A stretch of 11,224 nucleotides of DNA from JALJPB01 sp034111045 (lineage in GTDB: Bacteria > Pseudomonadota > Gammaproteobacteria > Enterobacterales > Alteromonadaceae): the NCBI GenBank assembly GCA_034111045.1, contig JAWUYA010000067.1, forward strand, positions 1 through 11,224, in the 5' to 3' direction. Positions within the stretch are counted from its first letter, which is position 1, and every line of letters starts with the position of its first letter. The notes under the pieces are model-generated. The model was given only the letters and a program-made list of their open reading frames with translations. It did not search any database and was not told where the DNA came from. The position numbers and the translations under genes were made by a program. Shown piece after piece: positions 1 through 7,018 of this stretch.

Positions 1-1
1 T

Positions 2-730
2 CAACTAGATGGCTCTCTTTCGAGCATCGACTGGCAAACTAAAAAAATAACGCCCATTGTAAGCACTTACCAGAATAAACGCTTTAACTCGCCAAATGAT
101 CTAACCATAGCTTATGACGATACTATTTATTTTACTGACCCGAATTGGAACATACCCTCAAACATTAATTTGGCTAATGTGCAAGGTGGTGGGCAACCAG
201 GGTCAATTCAACCCGGCCAACGAATTTACCGGGTTACAGCTGACGGCATACTAAAGGTAACAGCCGTTACAGAGCTCGTACCCGCACTAAGTGACAAACC
301 CAATGGCATTATCTTGTCTCTTGACCAACAACAATTAATTGTTGGTGGGTTACAAGGTTTATGGGCGTTTGATTTAACTTTAGGTAAAGTTTCCAACCCT
401 CAGCAATTATTAGATACGCCAATTGATGGCTTAGGCAAAGATTGCAGCGGTAACATTTATATAACTACTACCCGAAAGACGGCAAACAGAAAAGATGGTC
501 AAGTTGTGGTAATACTCAATAAGCACTACTTAGAGATTGGTAGCTTAAACGTGGTTGGCATTCATATAGCCACTAATATTGCCTTTGGAGGAAACGATGG
601 CAAAACTTTATTTGTCACCGGCCTAACCGCACCTATGAACGGTGATAAACTTCGTCAGTGTGGCGATAAAGCCTGTCTAAAAGCAGGTATTTACACAACA
701 AAATTGAACGTACAAGGCTTTCCATTTTAA
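2..730 (+). CDS. SMP-30/gluconolactonase-like beta-propeller protein (5' end missing)
   Basis: The frame is open from base 2 of the window to a TAA at 728-730, giving 242 residues of a C-terminal part; the true start lies upstream. Segments typical of the SMP-30/gluconolactonase/LRE family are visible. They are SPND followed by a DxxIYFTDPNW strand at about residues 30-49, KPNGI at 99-103, IDGLGKDCSGNIYIT around 141-155, and a terminal AFGGNDGKTLFVTG strand. In this family the Asn of the PNG motif and the Asp of the DG segment help bind the divalent metal of a lactonase active site, and both are kept. Family members hydrolyse sugar or other lactones, but substrates vary widely, so none is assigned. 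A CGDKAC cysteine pair close to the C-terminus would fit a periplasmic, disulfide-bonded protein, although the signal peptide region is not visible. The 3' end overlaps the convergent regulator gene by 4 bp. Confidence 0.85.
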   Translation, partial: QLDGSLSSIDWQTKKITPIVSTYQNKRFNSPNDLTIAYDDTIYFTDPNWNIPSNINLANVQGGGQPGSIQPGQRIYRVTADGILKVTAVTELVPALSDKPNGIILSLDQQQLIVGGLQGLWAFDLTLGKVSNPQQLLDTPIDGLGKDCSGNIYITTTRKTANRKDGQVVVILNKHYLEIGSLNVVGIHIATNIAFGGNDGKTLFVTGLTAPMNGDKLRQCGDKACLKAGIYTTKLNVQGFPF

Positions 731-1527
731 CGATGCTGCTCTTTATTTAAGCCCACCTCTGTATAAGCTTCCTTTTTATCCATCAAGGTTTCACTCGCAC
801 AATGTTCTTGACGAAAAGCGGAAGGACTTTGTTTAAATAATTTAAGAAACTGGCGGCTAAAATAACTGTGATCAGTAAAGCCGGTATCATTAGCAATAAT
901 GGCAATAGCAAGGTTTGTTTCTATTAATAATCGCCTAGCGTTTTCCAAACGCACTTCATTAATAAACTGTTTAGGGGTTTTGCCTAAAAACTTTTTAAAG
1001 CGGCGTTCTAACGCACTAATAGATAGATGGGTGATATCAGCGAGCTCCTTCAAACAAATATTCTGCATATAGTTTTTTCGTACAAAATGAACTGGCTCTT
1101 TTAAGGCATCCATTGCAAAGAGCCCTAATGACGTTTTTTCTAAATGTCGTGAAATACCATAAGAGCCAATAGCTTGGCCTTGCTCATCACGCAACGACCG
1201 TTTTGATGTAGTAAACCAAGCAATATCACCCGACTTAGTGTTATTCATCTCTAAGCGGTTATTGACCACTCCCCCATCCATGACTTTTTGATCGTCGACA
1301 CGAAACTGTTTAGCGATATGAGAGGGAGAAAAATCAAAATCACTTAGTCCGGTAATTTGAGCCAGTGACGTAACCCCGAGATGCTCTAAAAAGAACTGAT
1401 TTGCATAAACAAAGCAGCCTCTTTCATCTTTTACCCAAAAAATCACATCAGGCATCAGATCAAACATTTCAATAATTTGTTTAATTCCAAACTTATTAAT
1501 AAATGTATCAACACAAACTGACGACAT
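727..1527 (-). CDS. PAS domain-containing AraC family transcriptional regulator
   Basis: This 266-residue protein has an N-terminal PAS sensor domain (about residues 17-130, including PDVIFWVKDERGCFVYANQ and a terminal GSYGISRHLE strand). It is followed by a C-terminal AraC/XylS-type double helix-turn-helix domain at about 147-240. The second HTH signature (IANDTGFTDHSYFSRQFLKLF) is close to the family consensus. The domain order suggests a one-component regulator that senses a small molecule through PAS and activates or represses nearby promoters; the ligand cannot be read from sequence. The ATG at 1525-1527 is chosen because the PAS domain follows directly, and a purine-rich AAAAGGGG lies about 12 nt upstream, a slightly long spacing. 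It is divergent from the TonB-dependent receptor, which makes that receptor and the genes behind it the most likely targets. Its stop overlaps the stop of the lactonase-like gene (shared TTAA). Confidence 0.93.
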   Translation of the reverse strand: MSSVCVDTFINKFGIKQIIEMFDLMPDVIFWVKDERGCFVYANQFFLEHLGVTSLAQITGLSDFDFSPSHIAKQFRVDDQKVMDGGVVNNRLEMNNTKSGDIAWFTTSKRSLRDEQGQAIGSYGISRHLEKTSLGLFAMDALKEPVHFVRKNYMQNICLKELADITHLSISALERRFKKFLGKTPKQFINEVRLENARRLLIETNLAIAIIANDTGFTDHSYFSRQFLKLFKQSPSAFRQEHCASETLMDKKEAYTEVGLNKEQHR

Positions 1528-1601
1528 GGCTTTTTTGTTCCCCTTTTAATACTTAGCTTTAGTAACAACTTAAACCAAAATTGAATACCTGATGAAATAA
1601 T

Positions 1602-1630
1602 AGTGTATGTGCATAACATAAAATTTACAA
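1602..1630 (-). promoter_or_regulatory. Candidate sigma70 promoter of the PAS-AraC regulator
   Basis: Read on the minus strand, TTGTAA (1630-1625) and TACACT (1607-1602) are separated by exactly 17 bp. They match the -35 and -10 consensus at four of six positions each. Transcription would begin near 1595 and give a leader of roughly 68 nt before the regulator start codon. The match is only moderate and AT-rich DNA produces such pairs by chance, so the assignment rests on spacing and position. Confidence 0.35.
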
Positions 1631-1632
1631 CG

Positions 1633-1660
1633 CCGATTTTGTTACAAAAACAACCGATTT
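1633..1660. promoter_or_regulatory. CCGATTT direct repeat with 21-bp phasing, candidate AraC-type operator
   Basis: The heptamer CCGATTT occurs at 1633-1639 and again at 1654-1660 in the same orientation, exactly 21 bp apart, about two helical turns. Direct half-sites at this spacing are the classic arrangement recognised by AraC/XylS-family activators. The pair lies directly behind the proposed -35 box of the regulator gene and within the shared divergent region, so it could serve autoregulation, activation of the receptor gene, or both. A palindrome (1637-1649) overlaps the first half-site. Two copies of a heptamer could also be chance. Confidence 0.35.
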
Positions 1661-1873
1661 CCTCTTAACACTGCAGACAACAATAACTTTATAGTTAAAC
1701 CTGACTTTTAGGAGATATTTAGATAAATAAACTTAACTTACACCGTCATCTATTTTAATTATCTCTGTATTTAATTGAGTAGATTAACTAAAACGTCAAT
1801 TGAAAATTATAGACCGTCGAGGGGGTAATAATGATCAAGGGTCTACATGTATAAGAACAAGAAAACTAGGCAT

Positions 1874-1909
1874 AACCATAAATCAGAACCAAACCATAAA
1901 TGTTTATGG
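1874..1909. repeat. AACCATAAAT direct repeat with a terminal inverted repeat
   Basis: AACCATAAAT is present at 1874-1883 and 1892-1901, 18 bp apart. The second copy also forms a dyad, CCATAAA (1894-1900) and TTTATGG (1903-1909), with a 2-bp centre. It lies 74-109 bp upstream of the receptor start codon. It may be a regulator site or an mRNA leader hairpin; nothing in the sequence decides between these. Confidence 0.3.
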
Positions 1910-1982
1910 GTCAGTAGAAATAAGCACAATGTTCGATATTTACTGGAACTTAATAATAATAATGTATAAAAAGGAATTAAAC

Positions 1983-4900
1983 ATGAACCACAAACCATAT
2001 AAAATTTTTAATAAATCCCTGATAGCTAAAAGCATAAGTTTACTGCTTGGTACAACAGTGATGGCTCCGGCGCTTGCTGAAGAAACTAAAAAAGATGAGG
2101 CTGCTATTGAAGTTATCCAAGTTACCGGTATGCGAGGTAGTTTATCTCAATCAATGAATGTTAAGCGTCAATCTTCTGGTGTTGTTGACGCTATCTCTGC
2201 GGTAGATATGGGTAAATTCCCAGATACTAACCTTGCAGAATCCTTACAGCGTATTACCGGTGTATCGATTAACCGTGTTAATGGTGAAGGTTCTGAAGTG
2301 ACTGTACGTGGCTTTGGTGGTAACTATAACTTAGTGACATTAAATGGCCGTCAACTGCCAGCAGCCAATGTAGGAACCATCACAGGTAACCCACAAGATA
2401 AAGGGGCAACAGGCTCTAGTCGCTCATTTGATTTTTCAAATATCGCCTCAGAAGGGGTGAGCGGTATCGAAGTTTACAAAACAGGTAGAGCAGCTATTGC
2501 TACTGGTGGTATTGGTGCAACAATCAACATTAACACCCTTAAGCCTTTGGACCAAAGCGACAATATTGCCTCTGTTGGAATTAAAGCGGTAAAAGATGAT
2601 AGTGGTGATGGCATTACTCCTGAAGTGAGTGGCGTTGCTAGTTGGGTAAATGAAGAATCAAATTTTGGTGTGTCATTATTTGGTTCATTCCAAGAGCGGG
2701 ACTCCGGCAGTCGCCACATGAGTGTTGAGCAGTTTCAGTTACGTGAATGGTCAGCCGGTGATTTGTCAGATTTCACCAACCCAGGTGTTGTAGCGGTGAA
2801 TCCACCTACTGTTGGTCAAATTGTTGCCATTCCTAGTAATATAGGTTTAGGAACGAACCAAGATAATCGTGAACGTACTAATGCTATGTTAACGTTACAA
2901 TTTGAGCCAATGGAAGAATTACGATTAACGGCTGATGTTGCTTACGCAAGTAACGAACAAAATTCTAGATCACTCATTGATGGTATCTGGTTTTCACAGC
3001 AGTTCGATACCGTTGAGTTTGATGGTAATCCAGTAGTCTCAACTCCCGTTAAATTTTCTGAAGATATTGAAGGCGGTAAGGATTTTTTCTTTCAAAACTT
3101 AGCATTAGCCACTAAAGATGAATTAATATCTTTTGGTTTTAATGCCGACTATGAAGTGAGTGATGATTTAAATTTACGTTTCGACATTGCCTCATCAGAA
3201 GCTAAAAGTGGCGGTAATGGACCATTAGGTAAAAACAACATCCGCTACAACTTAGCTGGTGCTAATGCTGGCTGGCAAGCGGTTGACTTTACTCAATCTA
3301 TACCTCAAGCAAGTATACTGATTGATGATATGGTAAAAGGTAACGCTAATGGAATCTTTGATAGAGAAGATATTGGCTCCCAAGTAACACAATCGGATAT
3401 ATCTAATCAAAAAACCACTGTTGACCAACTAAGTTTTGATGGTACCTGGCTGGGTGATGACATCACAGTAGATTTTGGTGTGGGATATCTTGCTACAGAA
3501 ATGACACAAACTAATACCTCTACCAGTGATGCTTTAGGCGGCTGGGGTGTCGATAATCCAGGTGATATTGATGCTATTCAGGAAGGTTTGTTTTCACAAA
3601 GTTGTACCGCTTGTGCATTTGAAGATAATGACACTTCTGGTGTAGCAGGCGCAGATGCGGCCGCGGGCGGAACAACAATTCCACTTGGTAGTGTTTCATT
3701 CGGTGGTGACCCAGTTGAGCTTTTAGCCATAACGGGACAACAACTTGGCGGTGTTAGCCTAGCAACGTTAACGGCTGCTGGTTCCGCTGACAATATCATT
3801 GAAGAAGATATCCTTTCTGCTTATGTACAAGTGAATATGGATTATGAGATTGGCAACATGCCTTTAAACATAGTTGCGGGTCTTCGCTATGAGCAAACTG
3901 ATGTAACTTCAACGTCAAATCAAATTGTACCTCTAGCAATCGTTTGGGAATCTGATAACGATTTCAGAACTGACCTAAGTGCGAATTCCGAGGCTTTAGT
4001 CGCTGAACATGACTACTCTAACTTTTTACCGAGTATTGATTTCACGCTGGATGTAAATACAGAAATAAAAGCCCGTGCTTCTTTTAGTAAAACATTAGCT
4101 CGACCTGCTTATAATCAATTATTTAATTCTACTTCGGTATCGGCACCGTCACGACCTACTGCATTAGGTGGAACACCAACAGGCAATTCAGGTAATGCAA
4201 AACTAAATCCGCTTGAATCAACGAACATTGATTTATCTATTGAATGGTATTACAACGACTCAAGCTTACTATCTGTAGGCTATTACAGAAAAGACGTTAA
4301 AAACTTTGTTGGTATTGCACAAGTGACTAAACCATTATTTGGTTTGACTGATGCTTCTTCAGATGCAGCTGGTACGTTATCAGGTCAAGCAGCAGATGAA
4401 TTAGCAGCTTTAGGCTTTGATAATAACGAGCGCAACTTGTTCACCATGACCGCTATGTTACAAAACAATATCGCAGCATCAACGTTTGAAAACACCCAAA
4501 TATTTGCTGATAATATATTCAGTGTTTATGATGTTACACCAGAAGCAACTGACCCAGCGCTTCAATTTCAAGTCACTAATCCGGTCAACAGCGACAGTGC
4601 CGTTATTGATGGTTTTGAGTTTGCTTGGCAGCATTTCTTTGGTGACACCGGTTTTGGTTACCAATTAAACTACACAACCGTTAACGGTGATATTGGTTAT
4701 GACAATGGCGGGTCTATCAATGCTGACCAATTTGCATTGGAAGGTTTAAGTGATTCAGCCAACGTAGTATTCATTTATGAAAATGAACAATTTTCATCAC
4801 GTATTGCCTATAACTGGCGTGATGAGTTCTTAAGTCAAGTGAACCGAGGCTTTGGTAACCGTAACCCTATACATATCGATGAATTTGAACAAATTGATAT

Positions 4901-5060
4901 TAACGTCAGTTATAGTCCGCTTGAAGACTTAACAGTGAGCTTAGATGTAATCAACTTAACGGAAGAAGGCCAACGTCAGTTCGGTCGAAGTCGCAATAAT
5001 GTTTTCTTTGTTCAAGAAGCCGATAGACGTTATGTCTTAAGTGCTAATTACAAATTCTAA
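1983..5060 (+). CDS. TonB-dependent outer-membrane receptor
   Basis: This 1025-residue protein fits the large TonB-dependent receptor class common in Caulobacter, Xanthomonas and Alteromonadales. It has a signal peptide (cleavage predicted after ALA at about residue 32) and a TonB-box-like EVIQVTG at 43-49. A plug domain follows, with ESLQRITGVSINR, VTVRGFGG and LNGRQLPA between about 86 and 126. A long 22-strand-type beta barrel ends in RRYVLSANYKF, whose terminal Phe is the usual outer-membrane insertion signal. It should import a large or scarce nutrient using TonB/ExbBD energy; carbohydrates are common for the class, but the ligand is unknown here. The ATG at 1983 is preferred over the in-frame TTG at 1800 because AAGGA (1971-1975) sits 7 nt before it and the signal peptide starts there. 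A CTAC cysteine pair (residues 541 and 544) lies in a probable extracellular loop. It heads the halogenase gene set. Confidence 0.95.
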   Translation: MNHKPYKIFNKSLIAKSISLLLGTTVMAPALAEETKKDEAAIEVIQVTGMRGSLSQSMNVKRQSSGVVDAISAVDMGKFPDTNLAESLQRITGVSINRVNGEGSEVTVRGFGGNYNLVTLNGRQLPAANVGTITGNPQDKGATGSSRSFDFSNIASEGVSGIEVYKTGRAAIATGGIGATININTLKPLDQSDNIASVGIKAVKDDSGDGITPEVSGVASWVNEESNFGVSLFGSFQERDSGSRHMSVEQFQLREWSAGDLSDFTNPGVVAVNPPTVGQIVAIPSNIGLGTNQDNRERTNAMLTLQFEPMEELRLTADVAYASNEQNSRSLIDGIWFSQQFDTVEFDGNPVVSTPVKFSEDIEGGKDFFFQNLALATKDELISFGFNADYEVSDDLNLRFDIASSEAKSGGNGPLGKNNIRYNLAGANAGWQAVDFTQSIPQASILIDDMVKGNANGIFDREDIGSQVTQSDISNQKTTVDQLSFDGTWLGDDITVDFGVGYLATEMTQTNTSTSDALGGWGVDNPGDIDAIQEGLFSQSCTACAFEDNDTSGVAGADAAAGGTTIPLGSVSFGGDPVELLAITGQQLGGVSLATLTAAGSADNIIEEDILSAYVQVNMDYEIGNMPLNIVAGLRYEQTDVTSTSNQIVPLAIVWESDNDFRTDLSANSEALVAEHDYSNFLPSIDFTLDVNTEIKARASFSKTLARPAYNQLFNSTSVSAPSRPTALGGTPTGNSGNAKLNPLESTNIDLSIEWYYNDSSLLSVGYYRKDVKNFVGIAQVTKPLFGLTDASSDAAGTLSGQAADELAALGFDNNERNLFTMTAMLQNNIAASTFENTQIFADNIFSVYDVTPEATDPALQFQVTNPVNSDSAVIDGFEFAWQHFFGDTGFGYQLNYTTVNGDIGYDNGGSINADQFALEGLSDSANVVFIYENEQFSSRIAYNWRDEFLSQVNRGFGNRNPIHIDEFEQIDINVSYSPLEDLTVSLDVINLTEEGQRQFGRSRNNVFFVQEADRRYVLSANYKF

Positions 5061-5069
5061 ATATTGCGC

Positions 5070-5090
5070 TTCCTCAGTTAAACTGAGGAA
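5070..5090 (+). repeat. Hairpin just downstream of the receptor gene
   Basis: TTCCTCAGTT and AACTGAGGAA are exact reverse complements around a single A, giving an RNA stem of at least 8 bp with a TTAAA loop. It begins 9 nt after the receptor stop codon. It lacks a following T-run (ACTGATAC comes next), so it is more likely an mRNA 3'-end stabiliser or processing site than a terminator by itself. Confidence 0.6.
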
Positions 5091-5101
5091 ACTGATACTA
5101 T

Positions 5102-5144
5102 TTAAGAGTGAAACACCATGTTAATGTTTCACTCTTAATTTTGC
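5102..5144 (+). terminator. Probable intrinsic terminator after the receptor gene
   Basis: TTAAGAGTGAAACA (5102-5115) pairs perfectly with TGTTTCACTCTTAA (5125-5138) across a 9-nt loop, and TTTTGC follows after two bases. A 14-bp stem plus a short T-run fits a rho-independent terminator or attenuator. The T-run is short, so read-through into the SapC gene is expected to some degree. That would give a high receptor to low enzyme expression ratio from one promoter. Confidence 0.6.
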
Positions 5145-5185
5145 TTAACTATTACAATTTTTTTAGGCAAAATAATAGAACATTT

Positions 5186-5191
5186 TATAAT
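5186..5191 (+). promoter_or_regulatory. Possible -10 element upstream of the SapC gene
   Basis: An exact TATAAT lies in a very AT-rich stretch between the terminator-like hairpin and the SapC start. No good -35 box is found 16-18 bp upstream. The leader would be only about 7-13 nt depending on which ATG is used. It is a weak candidate for a separate promoter of the four-gene set. Confidence 0.2.
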
Positions 5192-5204
5192 AATAAAGCG
5201 AAGC

Positions 5205-5936
5205 ATGGTTATGAGTAAGACAATAGTCTTAAATAATGTAGACCACAAAAATGTCAAGGTTGATACTCGATCTGAAGTTAATCTAAATGTAAATCGCGCT
5301 TTAGTATACGCTACTGAAATAAGCGAATTACACAAAGAATTCCCATTGGTATTCCACAAAAACTCTGCAACAAGGCAAACACAATTACACGCGATATTGG
5401 GTTTAGAAAAGGATGAAAACCTCTTTATTGGTGATAATGGTTGGCAAACCCGATTTGTTCCCGCCTTACTCGCTAGAGGCCCCTTTAGTTTGGGTTATAA
5501 AAAAGCCAATAAAGAAGACAACAAACAACAAGACCCGGTTATTTGTATTGATATGAACGATGACCGTGTAAACACAGAGCATGGTGAAGATGTTTTTCTT
5601 CAATTTGGTGGCGAAGCCCCTTATTTACATTATGTAAAAAAAGCACTACAAACAATTGATACTGGTATGCACTTTGATAAAACACTTTATTCACTGGTAG
5701 AGTCAATGGACTTATTAGAGCCGGTGTCGATTAACATTAAGCTCAGTAATGTAGAAGAAGTAAGCTTCAGTGATTATTATACCGTTAATCAAGAAAAATT
5801 ATCAAAATTGACTGGCGATAATCTTGAGAAATTAAGCCAATATGGCGTACTCAGTTTATTGTATTTTGCGCTCTCATCAATGGGCAATTTCCAAACCTTG
5901 ATTGAGCTAAAAAATGCAAAGTCTGCAATGTGTTAA
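5205..5936 (+). CDS. SapC family protein
   Basis: This 243-residue protein resembles the SapC family (PF07277), in length and in conserved stretches: LVYATEISELHKEFPLVF near the N-terminus, RFVPALLARGPFSLG in the centre, and a C-terminal half with LLEPVSINIKLSN and YGVLSLLYFALSSMGNFQTL. The family was named for a Campylobacter fetus protein linked to the surface layer, but its biochemical role is unknown. No signal peptide or membrane segment is evident, so the product is probably cytoplasmic. It is unrelated to the ABC-transporter permease also called SapC. The ribosome-binding site is weak: GAAG lies 7 nt before a second in-frame ATG at 5211, so translation may start there instead. It leads the closely spaced set with the cupin-like and halogenase genes, a recurring neighbourhood for this family. 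Confidence 0.85.
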   Translation: MVMSKTIVLNNVDHKNVKVDTRSEVNLNVNRALVYATEISELHKEFPLVFHKNSATRQTQLHAILGLEKDENLFIGDNGWQTRFVPALLARGPFSLGYKKANKEDNKQQDPVICIDMNDDRVNTEHGEDVFLQFGGEAPYLHYVKKALQTIDTGMHFDKTLYSLVESMDLLEPVSINIKLSNVEEVSFSDYYTVNQEKLSKLTGDNLEKLSQYGVLSLLYFALSSMGNFQTLIELKNAKSAMC

Positions 5937-5963
5937 TGCTTTGCTGAATAAGGAAGAGCAAAC

Positions 5964-6995
5964 GTGACAACCGTTAAGAACGAAGTACAGATACTAGAAG
6001 GGATAACGCCTCAGTCTATTCCATTTGATCAACTCTTTTCACAAAACCAACCTGTTATTTTACAAGGGTTAGTTAAAGACTGGCCCTTAGTTAAGCTTGG
6101 CCAGCAATCTGCAGCAAAGGTTATGGCAGAACTCGAGCTCCATTATAATAAAAAACCGATGTTAGTTTACAAAGGTGCTCCTGAAATACAAGCACGATTC
6201 GGCTATAACAAGTCTTGCACTGGTTTCAATTTTACGGCTAAGACAACAACCCTTACAGAAGTTTTTGATACTATTCGAAGTCAATTAACTCAAGACAAAC
6301 ATGACTATTTATATATTAACTCACTTAAGTTTGATGAGGGATTTACAGCACTTAATCAGACCCATCAGTTAGCTTTTGACCATAGCGAGTTTGATCAAAA
6401 CCAACCTGTTTCAAAAATTTGGTTAGGAACAGAATCCGTTGCGGCAGCTCATTTTGATCAACCGAAAAACATTGCTTGTTGTCTGTTAGGTAAACGACGG
6501 TTTACCTTATTTCCGCCCAATCAAGTAGACAACTTATATCCGGGCCCACTCAGTCCGACCCCAGGTGGTCAGGTAGTTACTCTTACAGATCTTAGTCAGC
6601 CTGATTTCATCCGTTTTCCTCGCTTAAAAAAGGCATTAGATAACGCTTATATTGTCGATCTTGAGCCTGGTGATGCTTTATATTACCCAAGTATGTGGTG
6701 GCATGAAGTAGAAGCCTTTGCTCGTTTTAATGCAATGATAAATTTTTGGTGGATGGCTGCAGAACCCTATTTAGCTAACCCGATGGATGTATTGATGCAC
6801 GCCATGATGAGTTTAAGAGATCGCCCAATCAAAGAAAAAGAGGCATGGAAAGCTTTATTTAATTACTACATCTTCGATGATCCTGAAAATGTGCGACAAC
6901 ATATGCCGCCTCAAAGCCATGGCGTGTTAGCGACTATGACTGATGATCAAACCAGACGGATACGCGCCATGTTAAGAAACAACCTCAACCGCTAA
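5964..6995 (+). CDS. Cupin-like (JmjC-type) Fe(II)/2-oxoglutarate oxygenase family protein
   Basis: This 343-residue protein has the Cupin_8/JmjC-like fold. The opening QPVILQGLVKDWPLVK matches the usual N-terminal segment. The metal-binding triad is visible as H163-x-D165 (AAHFDQPKN) and H247 (YYPSMWWHEVE). GKRRFTLFPP after the first motif is the typical strand carrying a basic residue. Related enzymes such as factor-inhibiting-HIF and JmjC hydroxylases use Fe(II), O2 and 2-oxoglutarate to hydroxylate proteins, peptides or small molecules; here the substrate is unknown. Translation starts with GTG at 5964, supported by AAGGAAGAG at about 5950-5958, and the next gene follows after 23 bp. Cupin-like genes of this type often lie beside SapC and tryptophan-halogenase genes. 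The intact triad argues for a working enzyme. Confidence 0.88.
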   Translation: MTTVKNEVQILEGITPQSIPFDQLFSQNQPVILQGLVKDWPLVKLGQQSAAKVMAELELHYNKKPMLVYKGAPEIQARFGYNKSCTGFNFTAKTTTLTEVFDTIRSQLTQDKHDYLYINSLKFDEGFTALNQTHQLAFDHSEFDQNQPVSKIWLGTESVAAAHFDQPKNIACCLLGKRRFTLFPPNQVDNLYPGPLSPTPGGQVVTLTDLSQPDFIRFPRLKKALDNAYIVDLEPGDALYYPSMWWHEVEAFARFNAMINFWWMAAEPYLANPMDVLMHAMMSLRDRPIKEKEAWKALFNYYIFDDPENVRQHMPPQSHGVLATMTDDQTRRIRAMLRNNLNR

Positions 6996-7018
6996 CTATA
7001 AGAGACGAAATAATACAT

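Larger units (their letters stand above)
1528..1982. other. Divergent intergenic regulatory region between regulator and receptor
   Basis: This 455-bp noncoding stretch separates the start codons of the PAS-AraC gene and the TonB-dependent receptor gene. It holds a plausible leftward promoter for the regulator, a CCGATTT direct repeat with 21-bp phasing, a small palindrome (TTTTGT-T-ACAAAA, 1637-1649), and a repeat/dyad cluster at 1874-1909. A possible long-loop stem joins TAGACC (1810-1815) to GGTCTA (1840-1845). I could not pick a convincing -35/-10 pair for the receptor; the DNA is AT-rich and several weak matches exist. An open frame continues upstream from the receptor to a TTG at 1800, but it is not believed to be translated. 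Confidence 0.6.

Noticed and set aside
1810..1845. Riboswitch or structured leader upstream of the receptor
   Set aside because: Only a 6-bp stem with a 24-nt loop is seen, and no known riboswitch core is recognisable.
1800..1982. 61-residue N-terminal extension of the receptor frame from a TTG
   Set aside because: It has no ribosome-binding site and would bury the signal peptide. The ATG at 1983 has AAGGA 7 nt upstream and begins a typical leader sequence.
2474..2719. Minus-strand open frame inside the receptor gene
   Set aside because: It is a shadow frame with no ribosome-binding site or recognisable domain, inside a well-supported gene. The same applies to frames at 3578-3799, 4479-4668, 5135-5359, 8516-8698 and 9763-9978.
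5205..5936. Peptide ABC-transporter permease SapC
   Set aside because: The name is shared only. There are no membrane segments or permease motifs, and the sequence fits the unrelated PF07277 SapC family.
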